A DNA stretch of 64,000 bases from Isoetes taiwanensis (lineage: Eukaryota > Streptophyta > Lycopodiopsida > Isoetales > Isoetaceae): the NCBI GenBank assembly GCA_021234155.1, contig JAJEKV010000046.1, forward strand, positions 6,825,012-6,889,011, written 5' to 3'. Below the pieces are notes generated by a model. That model worked only from the letters and a program-made list of their open reading frames with translations, had not been told where the DNA came from and made no database searches. Positions 33,957 through 45,945 of the stretch are shown one piece after another (position 1 is the stretch's first letter; every line of letters begins with the position of its first letter). The position numbers and the translations under genes are program-made.

Positions 33957-36900
33957 ACGTGGGCCGATAGAAGAGGAACAAACTCAAAACTACTCAAAGA
34001 TGGAAACCGAAAAGAAAGGGAAGCTAGAGAGAAATATAGTATAAAGAAAGGGAGAAACGAGTCTACAAGGTCACTCGAAAAGAATGCATAGATAAGGCTG
34101 ATGGCAATCAGAGTAACGAAGGAAGAGGAAACCAAGAAAAAATGGAGGAAAAAGGGGATAAGAAGAAGAAAGAGACAAAGGAACAATGAAGAAGCAGAAA
34201 GAGCAAGTAATGCCGGAATGCAAACAATGGAATGAATAAAAATGAAGGAGAACACGATGGAGGAATGTTATGAGAGATGGAAACGGGAACATAAGAATGA
34301 AGAAGACAATGGAATAGTGCAGTAAGAGATGAGGGAAGGAACTTATGGGACGACAGCAGACAGAGCCACGAACATGATGTCATCATCAGAGTAACAATCT
34401 CAAATGACTAATGTCCAATGAATACTACACTAACAAAGATACCATAAAAGCAAGCGATCCTAACTAGCAATAGAAAAAAGGAGCAAGAAGACAAAGAAAC
34501 CAAAGAAGGAACCAATGTGACTACTATAGTAATAATATTACTAGAGCTAAATGAAACAATAAGCTCAAGAAAATAAATTAAGGAAACAATGCAAACACAA
34601 CCAAAATAGAGAAATGATATCAAATGGAGCTACCGAGATAATGAGGAATGTATAGCAAATGGGAGCACCAAAACCCATAATGAAGCATGTAGAATCTTAA
34701 TACAACCATTGAAAATGGAATAAAGAAAGGGAGGAACGAGTTCTACAAAGGTCAACCGCAACAAAATAGAATGCACAAAATGAAGCTGATGGGACACATG
34801 GAACAAGTGGAGTGAATTCACAAACAGAGACAACAAAGGATCAATGCGAAAGACATAGAAACAAAAAACCCAAGTGACCCAATATAAAACACCTAGAAAC
34901 AAACAAATCGACTGATAGACTGGAACAAATGGAGATAAAGGCACCAAGTACTTGGAAAAAGGGAAAATATGGAACAAAGATGAGCAAAGGAGGGAAAAAA
35001 GCACATTTAGATAATGAAGCAATGGCAAATGGATGGATTAGCCCCTAAAAGCTACCATGTTTAAATAAGAATGTCATGTGTAATTGCAGAGTTAAGAAAA
35101 CAATTGAAAATATGCTTCAAAGAAAATAAGAAACGAATCTACAAGGGTTACTGGACTAAAATGAAAGAGAATGCACAGATGAGGCTGATGGAAAAAGCAC
35201 AACGAATCTAAAAACGAAGATAACACAAAATCAAAGCAAAAACCAGAGAAACAGTTAAAGGGAGCAACGAATACCCAAGTGACAAATGTAACACTCCTAG
35301 AAAGAATAAAGGCATAAAGTACTACAAAACTTAAAGGCATAAAGTACTTAAAAACTGATTAAATGGAAATAAATGAGCAAATGATGCTAAAAAATAAATT
35401 GAGATAATGAAGCAATGGCGAGTGGACCACAGGAAAACAAGTAACTGGAATAATGACATCAAGCAACAAACCTGAAATAACCTAGCATAAAACGACAAAT
35501 GTGATAAATGAACTAAGCATATCGAAGGGATGCAAAAGATACTGAGTGAAACCACTGGGACAAAGGCACAAAAAGAAGATAGAGGGACCAAAACGGGAAA
35601 ATGGCACGAAGGGGTAACATCTATTCGAAGCAAAAGCCCAACTGAATCAAAGGACTAAATGTATCATTGGAGCCAATACATATAAAGGGGTCAAAGGAAC
35701 TCATGAAAACCATGGAGAAAATACAGAGCAAAAAGCCAAAGGGCCAATGGTTTAACGAAGTCAATGGGGCAAACAATGGAACTAACCAAGCAATTGGAAA
35801 AAATGGAACATATATGGCCTACTAGACTAACTGCATTGTTGGCACTGAGATGAGAAACCTAAGTATGGAACAACTATAAGAGAGTATCAGAAACAGAGAA
35901 GAAAAAATGGAATATATGGTCCATCAATATCCAAACCTTGCTTGAGCAATGATGGAGGTAACTGCAGATGACCATAAAGAGGAACGAAGATTGGAACAAC
36001 AAAATCCACGAACAATATACAAGACATCCCTAACGTGGATCAAGTGGTCAAATGAAACAAATGAGTTATAAAAGAAATCAATGCTAAGAATGGATCTATG
36101 GAGAAGAATACTTAATGTGCCAGATGAAACCAGATAGGCACATGTACAAATCCTACGGCACAACCAAAACCATGCACTACACACATTATCTACTAGATGC
36201 ATATAACCAAATTCTGCATTAAACAAACCGTAGAATCTCAAGGTGAAAGGAAACTATATGAATAAAACTATATAAGAATCGATGAAGTGAAAATATTTAA
36301 TGTGAACCTTACTCACCAAATATACAATCAAGAATCCTTACACCCCTTCCTCGAAGTCAAGATAGCTATCCCCTCGCCATCATCTAAATGACAACATAGT
36401 ATGTAAATAGATTTCGACCCAACAATGGAAAACAGGAGTATAATGAATCTCAAGAGGATTACGAGTCAATGGTAGAAAGAGTGGGAAGAACAAAGGACGA
36501 AGTTTAACATGGCGACAACCGACATGCAAAACCAAATGAACATTTAAATATGGAAGCAAAATGGAACAATGAATCGCAAAGGGTCAGGGTCTTTGAATGT
36601 CAATAGCTTAATGTGTTAATATCAAACCAAAGGGACCCATCGAACAAGAAAACAAAGTGAAACCGACAGAAAATGGGATCAGAACAAGAGGAACATAGTA
36701 CAAATGGAAGAAATATTAGAGTTAACGCCAACAAAAAAAGATATAATGGAATGGATGAGGTGAAAAGGAACCAATAACATAAAATGAAATAATTGACACA
36801 AACAAGATTGGACTCCGGTGAGACACATATGACAGAGAGATAGAGAAAAAGGAAGTTTAAGAGAAACGCAACAAAGTGACAGAGAAATCAATAGAAGGAG

Positions 36901-37916
36901 CATATCACTAAAAAGTCAAAAGGAAGCCAATGGATCTAATGCATTAAATAAAAATAAAGAGAAGGCAAAGGTTAGATAAAGCAGATGGATCATATAAAAG
37001 AAAAGAGAACACAAAAAATTAACCGGAGCAAATGGGCCAAATAAGACCGTATTGCCACTAAGGAGCGCCAATATTATAGGAAATAATTGGACAATGCAGC
37101 AAAAAAAAGGGTAGAATAACAACAAAATAATAATAATAACAATAATAAGAAGAAGAACCTCCACCAAGCTAGCCACATATAAAGGAACAACAATATTATA
37201 GCCAACAAGGCGATATGAACGAGAGAAACGAACCAATGAAAGGACAAACGGACTATCCGAAAGAACGGTTTGGCTGACAGTGCTAAACATAATAGATTGC
37301 AATTGGAAAACAAATGAACTAGAGCAAAAAGATCATCGACCGGAATAGAGTAGAAAGAGGCAAATCAATAAGACATACCGTTAATATATCAAGGAAAGAC
37401 GAAAGCAACAAAAGGGAACAAGACCATCATATCACTAGACCAAACAAAACATCCGTCGTTTAAAGCGCCTACCCACCAAAGATACAACTTGCAAAAAGAA
37501 TCATCAACCGTGGAATTAATCTACATGACAAAAGTATACATTAAGTGAAAAACAGGTATAGTTTAAATGACTTAAAGAAACCCACATGGGCCAAAAGATG
37601 TACACATCAAATTATACAATCATGTGAAAACGCCAAAGGATATTGAGGAGCAAAAGGTTGCAAACATGCAAAGAATACTAATCGACCGCAACGTACTTGT
37701 AAATATCCAAAACAATAACCAAATAGCCAAAATCGAGACATACCTCCATTTATATGTTTCTAATGGGAGGCAGATCCACCAAATGATGAAATGAGACCTT
37801 CTTGATGCGCTTCAGAGGGTCCAGCAGAAAATAAGACACAAGATTGAAGGGCGCGTTGATTGCCAGCAAGAAAGGCCCAAACTGGCCGACTCGATTTGTA
37901 CTAACGACTTGTTTAG

Positions 37917-38185
37917 CATCACAAAGGGATAAGGGATCCTGCGAAAGATTTCTTCAGAACAATGCTAAGAAAATGTATATCGTTCATATATAACAAAAAA
38001 TATAGCAAAGAATAACCCCATCGACCCCTTTAACATCATGAAGGGATAAGGGACCCTGTGAGAGATTTCTGCAAAACAATGCTAGGAAAATGTATCGTTC
38101 ATGTATAACAAAAATAGCGAAAAAATAACCCCATTGACTTCTTTAACATCATGAAAAAAATATAACGAAAAATAACCGCGTTGTA
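37917..38185 (+). repeat. Tandem repeat of ~118 bp inside E2
   Basis: Two full units and a partial third share AAGGGATAAGGGA, AACAATGCTA and AAAATGTAT, then AATAACCCCAT. They lie in the part that would be the 5' leader on the minus strand. Confidence 0.8.
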
Positions 38186-38199
38186 CATTGTGTGCTTAT

Positions 38200-38260
38200 G
38201 AAGATTCGAACCCAAGCCCCCATTCAAACAAAGGAGCAACGTTACCAATGCGCCACCAAA
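38200..38260 (-). repeat. tRNA-like segment (pol III A and B boxes) in E2
   Basis: On the minus strand an A-box-like TGGCGCATTGG (38,245-38,255) precedes a perfect B box, GGGTTCGAATC (38,203-38,213). The spacing fits a tRNA, but the 3' acceptor half does not pair. It is probably a SINE head or tRNA pseudogene. Confidence 0.5.
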
Positions 38261-39260
38261 GTAATTGTTATAAATGTGCCCACCGAGTTTAATAGATCAT
38301 CAATCTGTGGTTTAATCAATTTAAAACAGAACATGGCCGGCAGTACCTGAGCTTTCGTCGGCGAGAACACTATCCGGAATTGCTTAACCTGAACGATCCA
38401 AGATTTGGAGCTGGAGAGGCCGTAAGATGGAGCCTGTAGAAGCCCTCAAGCCAAAAAGGAGGGATTGAGGCCATTATAGAGGCGTGGTGTATGGCCCCTA
38501 ACTGTAATCGATCCCTTGGACTAAGAGGATCACATCAGAAGCATCACAAAAAACAGAAGCAATTGAAGTTCTATTACAAAGGGCAACAATCCTAGACTTA
38601 TCTAGGTACCAGCCAGAAAGAAAGCAACAGAACTGGACAGAAAGAATATACAGTTGCCATCCTCTACTAAAGCACAAGATCTCAATCGATTAAATTGCCC
38701 AGATTAGAAACCCCAGACCAAAATATCAAGAACCAAAGCTGAAGCAAACGATGCAAGCATAGCTCTAAATCGGACCAAGAAAGAAGTGCCAAAGCCCCTT
38801 TACCAAATGATCATACTAAAAAACCACCAAATCGTGGAAAGCCAGCAAAAGAACAGAAGACATAAAGCTCCAAATCTAGAACAGAGCCACCGAAAAAAAT
38901 AGAAGAAAAAACATTGTTCTATGATAGCAACTTATCTGGATAGAGTGGGCTCTGTAGACGATACTACCTCACAAAAGATCGCCCCATGCCTTTGGGGATG
39001 ATAATCTCCATCTGAGGTTCTGATGACCACCGTCAAAGGGCCTTCCCCAAGCAAGAAGACATCGTAAGCGATCTCCCTCGATTCAAAGCACGACGGCAGG
39101 ATAAATGATTTCCATGGAATCAATTCGTATAAAGGCCTAAGGCCACGATTGCGAAAATATGCAGAGTGAGTCTCTTCAGAGTCAGGGATGAAGAACTAAG
39201 ATGGGATGTAGTAGAGCAGAAGAACTAAGATGGGATGTAGTAGAGCACCAGCAGCTCAAT

Positions 39261-39413
39261 AAACTGATAGGATAGAGAAGAAGAAGAAATCTAGCTCAAG
39301 AGAACGCCGATGATAGAACAATGAAGAGAGGCTGAATAAATAGGAGGAGTGGCAAAGGGACGTCCCCATCCAAGGAATGTCGGTTCTATTGCTGTCGCAA
39401 TAGAACCGTGGCA
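39261..39413 (+). repeat. Terminal repeat B2 of E2
   Basis: Right end of E2, ending GTGGCA. The hairpin stem is perfect, with a 6-base loop. Confidence 0.85.
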
Positions 39414-40126
39414 CTTCCTTCATAGAACGTGCAGAACAACTTCCTCTCAAAAATCCTAAGGAGTCCAAGCAGAAGAAAAGCCATTGAAAATGGAATTTCC
39501 TCAGGCTTTAAGTACTTCTTAGAAGAAGATTGGATGTGGTGGAGTAATTTCTTTCTCGAACAGAAAATTGTTGTGAAAAATATAGCTCTAAGACAGTTGC
39601 AAGAACCATTTGGATGGCCTAACACCTTCCATCAACCCCAGCACCAAGCAGGTCCAAGCAATGCTACATTAGCACCTGCAGTAGAAGAAGACGAGGATCG
39701 AGTCATGTACCTCGGACCAAGACGCAGGAATGACCCTCAAGGTAATATCACAGAAATTACCAAGGGTATGCTAATTGCTCTTCCAACTGAGGAGGATGAC
39801 AGGTCGACCTTTCTGGATAGCAAAAGTGCTTGACACAGTCAAGGAGGAAGGCTTAGTCACTAAACTCAAGATTCATTGGCTTGCAACACCTCAGAAAATG
39901 CTTTTGAAGGTAGATATGAGTTAGAAATGAGAAGCCAAGGAAAAGGGAGAAAGTCCAAGAAGGTGGGTTGTAGGGATGAGCTGATCCTTAATGACGTGAC
40001 TATATTGTGCTATGATTTTAAATTGAAATCTGACAATCGTCTACGCCAGAGGACTATCAATTTGCTTAAAAAAGCTTGTAATTACGAAGAAGAGGATGAA
40101 GAAGGTGGTGGCAATGCTACACCATC

Positions 40127-40131
40127 TGTTG
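40127..40131. repeat. Copia target-site duplication (TGTTG), left
   Basis: Identical to 45,455-45,459. Keeping one copy joins ATPSV to DSDEEDNSS in frame. Confidence 0.9.
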
Positions 40132-40669
40132 TGTTAGGATTTGAAGACAATATACTCAATAAACTGACCACAAGACTTACAATCCAATGATCTTAGTGAA
40201 AAGCCAAAAAGTGGTCACTAATTTTCACATGATCATCTGCAAATCAATAATTGTTATACAATCAGGCGCTCAAACAATCTCCTGCTTCCATATCACGACC
40301 TGCAAGCGTCCCCTGTTTCTCCATTCTTCCAGCATTTATATCTATATTTCCTTTCCAATCTGGGTGCATCCACTTGTCAACTTGTGCATCCCCTTCATAT
40401 AGTAAGTTCTCCAACTTGCCTAAAAATTCGGAGTAGATAGACTTGCTGTCCTTAAATTTCGGCCCTAGTTGACTTTGACTTTGACTGGTCAATGCAAACC
40501 CTAAGTGGCGGGCAGGGGGTGTCTGAAGATTTCTAGCGAGCCCAGCAACACCCGGGTAGCACTAGCCCGCCACCTTTGACTTTGACTTTGACTTTGACCC
40601 ATCGCCACCGCTTCTCATAGGTCTCCCCATTCAACTCCATAGCTTTGAATAACATGACACCATTTAACA
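40132..40669 (-). repeat. Copia 3' LTR
   Basis: Plus-strand ends are TGTTAGGATTTG and CATTTAACA. It contains a TTTGAC(T) tandem run near 40,577. Differences from the other LTR are almost all transitions. Confidence 0.95.
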
Positions 40670-40679
40670 CTTTCCCTTC
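40670..40679 (-). promoter_or_regulatory. Polypurine tract
   Basis: GAAGGGAAAG on the minus strand lies directly before the 3' LTR, as needed to prime plus-strand DNA synthesis. Confidence 0.75.
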
Positions 40680-40929
40680 ATGTTATTTTTCTTGCAAATT
40701 GATCATTTGTCTCGATCTACTAAATTTTTATTTCACAAAGCCTTTGTCAAAATATTCGCTTAACCAAGATGTCGGGCTTTGAACATATTGCGCTTCAATG
40801 ATTCTTTTTCCTTATGAAATGCATCTCCATTTCGATATGTTTGGTCCTTTTCATGTTGTATTGATTTTTTCGTCATTCCTATGTAATCAGACCTGCCGAA
40901 AAACAATTTCAAAGGTTTTCTTTGCTCTA

Positions 40930-43900
40930 TACCTATTTTTGTAGCAACCTTTCACTCCATACTATTTCCTTAGCAAAGAAGGGTTGGCCCGCGATATTCT
41001 CGCTTCGGATGAAAGTGCTATTGCCTTTTGCTTCCTCAGATTTCCATGAAATGGGCCCTCCTCCTAGCATGCAAATAATTCCCGAAGTTGATTTTTCTTT
41101 CATCGTGGTCTCCACCCCAATCAATCACAAAGATGATAGCAACTCCATGTTATCGTAATTAAATTGTATCCCATAATCCACGCCTTTCAAATATCTTAGA
41201 ACCCTCTTAGCTGCCTCGCGCAAGTGCTCTTTTCCAAAGTTATGACAAGCATCTACTTAGAATATTGACGCAAAATGAAATATCGGGTCTCGCATGACTA
41301 GATAAATATAGTAAGCGTACCAACTAACTCTTGATATGGAATGTTTTCCATTTTCGACTGTCATCATTCAAATTCAAGGTTAGTTTGTTACCTGCAACCA
41401 TGGGAGTTTTTACCACCTTACAATCTTCCATGTTGAATCTTTTGAGCATGCCTGCAATATTCTCACCTTGTGTCAAAGTAAGAAGCTATTTGTCTCTATC
41501 TCTGAAGACTTCAATTCCTAAAAACTTTTTAAGTTCGCCCAAGTCTGTCATTTTAAACCGATTCTTGAGAATGTCTTTGCATTTTTGTAGCACATCAAGA
41601 TTGCTACTAACCATCACATTGTCATCCACATATAGTGCAATATAGCATACTTCATTCCCATCCTTGAACAAATAAATATTTCCATCATCCTTTAGTTTTA
41701 TAAAACCTTGTTCCCTTAAATATGAGTCCATGCAAATATACCATTGTCTTCCAGGACTGCCTCAGCCCATATATATATAACCTTTTTAAGTTTCCACACT
41801 TTGTCTTTCCCTTGCTCAAAGCCGTGAGGTTGCATCATAAAGATATCCTCCTCCAAGTCAAGATTCAAGAAAGCAAAGAGAGACATCCATATGATGTACC
41901 TCAAAATTCTTTTGCATTTGCTATCGCTAACAACATCCCGATACTTGTCATTTTTACTATAGGGGAAAAAGTTTCCTCATAGTCAATTCCCTTCTTTCAG
42001 GTGTGTGTATCCCCGTATACTAATCGAAGCTTTATACTTAATCGAAAGTGAGGTTGTACTCCTTGTTTAATTTTAAATATCCATTTACAACCCACTGCAT
42101 GTCTACCTTCAGGTAAGTTTACAAGCTCATACGTCCCTGTTCTTTTAAAAGCACTCAGCTCATCATTCATGGCAATTTTCCATTCTTTTGCATCAGCAAC
42201 ACTTATAGCTTCTCTATAAGATTTTGGTACTCCAGTATCCAGCAAGGCAAGGATTTCAATAAGGTTTACACCTGCTACTTCACTTTGTATTCTTCTACTT
42301 CTACCTGTGTTATCTCTTCCAAATCTTTCATGGTCAATATTAGCCTCTTGTTGCAAGATCCGAAAGCTGGTAGCTTCTTCTACCAGCCTTTGGTCGTGTT
42401 ATCTCCTTTTCTATAGTATCGCCCACACCGCCTCTGAGCATCTTCAGTACCAACTTGTTGAGAAGAGAGTTTGTTGGCATCCTGCTCATCATCATCATCA
42501 ACAAAGCTCGTATTCAATTTCTGAACTTCCTTTTCTTTAGGGTTAACAGAGAAAAACTTTATGTTTTTATAAGATTGAGATTCGTCAAATGTTACATCTC
42601 TACTGATCAAAATCTTTTTCCTTTGTGGATCAAATAACCTGTATGCCTTGGATTCTTGATCATATCCTACAAGAAAAGCTATTCTTGCTCGATCATCCAA
42701 CTTTAACCTTTGTTGCTTTGGTACATGCACAAAGCTTAGACAACCAAAAACTCTCAGTGTCTCATAGTTTGGTTTAACTCCTGACCATAGCTCATCTGGG
42801 GTCATTCCACTGACTGCTCTATTTGGTAACATATTTTGAACTTTCACTGCTGTTAAGACAGCTTCCTCCCACAAATAATTGGGTAGCCCTGTGTGTTTTA
42901 TCATAGCTCGACAAAGATTTAAAATTGTCCTATTTTTCCTTTCAGCAATGCCATTAGTTTGTGGAGAAAAACTACATGTAAACTGTCTCTTTATCCCCCT
43001 TACCTTGCAAAACTTGATAAACTCAGATGACATGAACTCTCCACCACGGTCAGATCGAATACATTTCACTTTTTTTCCTGTTTCTAATTCCACTTCTGCA
43101 GCAAACATTTTATAAGCCTCAAAGGCTTGATCTTTAGTTCTAAGACACATGCATGTTGTCTTTCTACTAAAGTCATCAATAAAGGTAATGAAATACCTTT
43201 TTTCCTGATATTCCTCTAACATTAAGAGGGCCACAGATCTGTATGCACTAGCTCCAACACTCCTTTGGTTTTTCTCTTTGCCCGCTTAAAAGGCAATCTT
43301 GCATGTTTTCCTAGCATGCAACCTAGGCGCATTCTTGGCTCATCAACTCCATTTTTGCTTTGATTATTTTTGTTTGATCATAGTATCTATGGTGCTATGA
43401 TTAACATGACATAACCTCGGATGCCAAGTGTCCATATCCGAATCATAATGAATTAACACAGGCAAACAACCACTATCCAATGCAAACAAATTACCAAATC
43501 TTCTCGCCAAGAAATTTGATCTCATTATTCAAAAGCACTTTTACATTGATACTTGTCAAAACCAACAAAGTAGTCCATGTCTACTAACTGCGGCAAATGT
43601 AAATTAAATTTCTCGACTAGTGAAGGTACAATACGTAACATCCTTCAAGTTTATCGCTTCTCCCTTGAAGATCAAACAATTCTAACATTCCCGTGCATTG
43701 AACATCTTGCAACTTCCCATTTCCCAACTTGATATGCTTAATTCTTCCTTCTTTTTCCTCCTTGAATAATTTGGCTGAACTGGTCACGGATTTTTCTGCT
43801 CCACTATCTAATATTAACCATTTCATCATCATTGTTAGATTTTTCTTTTGAAACAACCAAAATGTCATAATTACTTACCTCAGCATCTTCATCCTCTTCA

Positions 43901-44110
43901 CTTGATTGTTCTTCAATATCTTGCACCAAATTTACAGCAGACCTTTGTGTATCAGGATTCCTTCCTCGACCTCTAGAATAATTTCTCCCTCTACTTGGTC
44001 TGCCTCTACTCATTTTGCTGCTTGAGCACTTGTTTGCAAAGTGACCTCTCGGCCTCCACAGCTTAAAGCACTCAACCTCTTTCAATTTAGGACAATTTAT
44101 CTTTAAATGC
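40930..44110 (-). pseudogene. Copia gag-pol polyprotein, frameshifted
   Basis: In minus-strand order: a Gag end with a knuckle-like CFKLW...GHFANKC (one cysteine lost) and an Arg/Gly-rich tail; protease WLILDSGAEKSVT; integrase with FIDDFSRKT, IRSDRGGEF and QTNGIAERKNRT (the DDE residues) plus the GVKPNYETLRVFGC block; reverse transcriptase EWKIAMNDELSAF and ALYVDDNVMV (YVDD box at 41,621-41,632); then RNase H pieces such as STSGIICMLGGGPISWKS. Integrase is a single open frame of 284 codons, but RT and RNase H are split over several frames. The copy cannot make a full polyprotein. Confidence 0.9.
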
Positions 44111-44900
44111 CCTTTTGCTTTGCAAAGGAAAACAAGGACCTATTTCACTCTTATCTTTAGCACTTTTTCCTAAAAAACTTTGCTTTGCCCTACCTCGCAT
44201 ACAACACTTCAACATTATCTTCAATGTCATCATCATACAATACCTTATTTTGTTCAAACTCGCTCAATCATTTCTTCTCACGCTTCTCTCTGGTTTTGGC
44301 CACATTCCTAATAAGAGTTGACAACCGCTTGTTCCTTCAACCGCTCTTGCCACATGCAATAATTTTTGTTTGCTTTCAATCAAGAACACCCCAAAGACCT
44401 TCTAAGTCTGCCACAATGTTATCGAACTTAGAGAAAAACTTTGGTAAGTCATCACCTTCTTTTTTACTCTTAGCATCCTAAGTGCCTTATCAAGAACATC
44501 AATCCGAGATGATGTTTTTCCTCATAGTTCTTGAGCAGAAGTTCCAAATATCACTAGGGGACTTTCCCTTATCTTCAAAGAAAATTGAAGCCCCAACTTT
44601 GCCTGGTCAAAATACCATAAGCTTCACCTAAGTCTAACAACTTCATCTTTACCACTTTTACTTGAGTCTACTTCACTGCACTCTCCTTAAGTTTCACCCG
44701 CATTTTCCAGAGGTAGAACTTCTTCTTGCGACCCCACAGAGACCGTGATCCCCACTTGAACTAGTTCCTTGAACTAATTCCTGAGCCCTTCATTTTCAAG
44801 AACATTTTTGATTTGTTCCTTCCAAATCTGAAAAACTTGGTCCCCTTCATACATCGTAATAGAGTTCAACGGCAAAGCCCGCTTCCAAACCCCGCTTGAC

Positions 44901-44914
44901 ATGGCTCGATACCA
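44901..44914 (-). promoter_or_regulatory. Copia primer-binding site (initiator tRNA-Met)
   Basis: TGGTATCGAGCCAT on the minus strand follows the 5' LTR. It matches the usual TGGTATCAGAGCCA with one base missing. Confidence 0.8.
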
Positions 44915-44915
44915 C

Positions 44916-45454
44916 CGTTAGGATTTGAAGACAATATACTCAATAAACTGACCACAAGACTTACAATCCAATGATCTTGGTGAAAAGCCAAAAAGTGGTC
45001 ACTAATTTTCACATGATCATCTGCAAATCAATAATTGTTATACAATCAGGCGCTCAAACAATCTCCTGCTTCCATATCACGACCTGCAAGCGTCCCCTGT
45101 TTCTCCATTCTTCCAGCATTTATATCTATATTTCCTTTCCAATCTGGGTGCATCCACTTGTCAACTTGTGCATCCCCTTCATATAGTAAGTTCTCCAACT
45201 TGCCTAAAAATTCGGAGTAGATAGACTTGCTGTCCTTAAATTTCGGCCCTAGTTGACTTTGACTTTGACTGGTCAACGCAAACCCTAAGTGGCGGGCAGG
45301 GGGTGTCTGAAGATTTCTAGCGAGCCCAACGACACTTGAGTAGCACTAGCCCGCCACCTTTGACTTTGACTTTGACTTTGACCTGCTACCACTGCTTCTC
45401 ATAGGTCTCCCCCATTCAACTCCATAGCTTTGAATAACATGACACCATTTAACA
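44916..45454 (-). repeat. Copia 5' LTR
   Basis: Pairs with 40,132-40,669. The plus-strand first base is C in place of T (CGTTAGG), so one terminal base has mutated. Confidence 0.95.
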
Positions 45455-45459
45455 TGTTG
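45455..45459. repeat. Copia target-site duplication (TGTTG), right
   Basis: Partner of 40,127-40,131; the transposase frame resumes immediately after. Confidence 0.9.
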
Positions 45460-45596
45460 ATAGTGATGAGGAAGATAACTCAAGCACTTCCTCTAGTGAC
45501 AGTGAAAGAAGTGAAGGTGATGAGGATGGCATAAATGAACATGATGACGTCCTGGATCCCTCCTTCATCACTCCTCATACTTTTGCACATAACTGA

Positions 45597-45945
45597 GTCT
45601 TAGAAAAAGACTATAAATTTTGCATGTGAATATGAAGATTCTATCTTCAAATTTTGAGAATATTACAGTTTCAGTTACGGACTAACTTCAATTTTTTGTT
45701 AAATATTTTATCCTCTGAAATTAGGGTTTCTCTCGTAAAATATACTTCAAGAACATTCTATTTGCTAAGAAAAATGACACTTTAAAGAAGTCAATTCTTT
45801 CGTTGCACAAAAAAATTAGTCACTTTTGGGGGGGTCAAAATAGAATTTCATGCATCTTTTTTTTTTAACCTCGTTTTACCCCCTTTTTGTAAAAAAAAAG
45901 GGAATCTTTGAGGAATATTCCTTTCGCTCTCGTTTCGATGATTTG
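45597..45945. other. 3' flank of the transposase gene inside the transposon
   Basis: AT-rich untranslated or terminal sequence up to the right TIR. AAAGATTCC in inverted order resembles a block just inside the left end, so the ends share short subterminal similarity. No gene. Confidence 0.45.

Larger units (their letters stand above)
32962..39413 (-). mobile_element. Split-direct-repeat element E2, inserted in the transposase gene
   Basis: It has the same A1-X-B1-A2-Y-B2 layout as E1 (A 31 bp, B 153 bp). Both edges are fixed by the host gene: with boundaries at GACA/TTCC and GGCA/CTTCC the coding frame joins without any added or lost base (KYIPDTSFIERAEQ). Insertion without target duplication fits tyrosine recombinases and argues against LTR or cut-and-paste elements. 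X has the hairpin array; Y is purine-rich with a ~118-bp tandem repeat and a tRNA-like segment near its minus-strand 5' end. No enzyme gene is recognised, so it is probably non-autonomous. Confidence 0.7.
40132..45454 (-). mobile_element. Copia (Ty1-like) LTR retrotransposon
   Basis: Two LTRs of about 538 bp flank a gag-pol on the minus strand in the Copia order (Gag knuckle, protease, integrase, reverse transcriptase, RNase H). The primer site follows the upstream LTR, a purine tract precedes the downstream LTR, and a 5-bp TGTTG duplication surrounds it. It inserted into the 3' coding part of the transposase gene. LTR identity is about 97% by eye, so it is moderately young, yet pol is already broken. 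Confidence 0.95.
30700..45596 (+). pseudogene. DUF7869-type DDE-like transposase gene, split by two insertions
   Basis: Coding segments are 30700-32084, 32152-32961, 39414-40131 and 45460-45596, with a 67-bp GT-AG intron after the first. The N-terminus is proline-rich (NRLPPPFQPSPSP). Then come a cysteine cluster (KCCSLGCINRF), CFMVVHRLGSTRMSRIHKRL, CSRCAELK, and the core VIDGMDKK, LQLDNTTRENKN and GHTHDQIDQMFSRF. These acidic residues fit a DDE-like triad; this block is the signature of the widespread DUF7869 family. A C-terminal FWIAKVLDTV...KIHWL region and an acid-serine tail ending PSFITPHTFAHN follow. Removing E2 and the Copia element restores the frame at both sites. Frameshifts at about 30,740, 31,590, 31,810, 39,480 and 39,815 show further decay. 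Confidence 0.8.

Noticed and set aside
33773-39413. E1/E2 as Helitrons because of the terminal hairpin
   Set aside because: The ends lack 5' TC and 3' CTRR, and the internal B-A' junction is better explained by split direct repeats.
40187-40402. Small frames repeated at 40.2 kb and 45.0 kb as a duplicated gene
   Set aside because: They lie within the two Copia LTRs.
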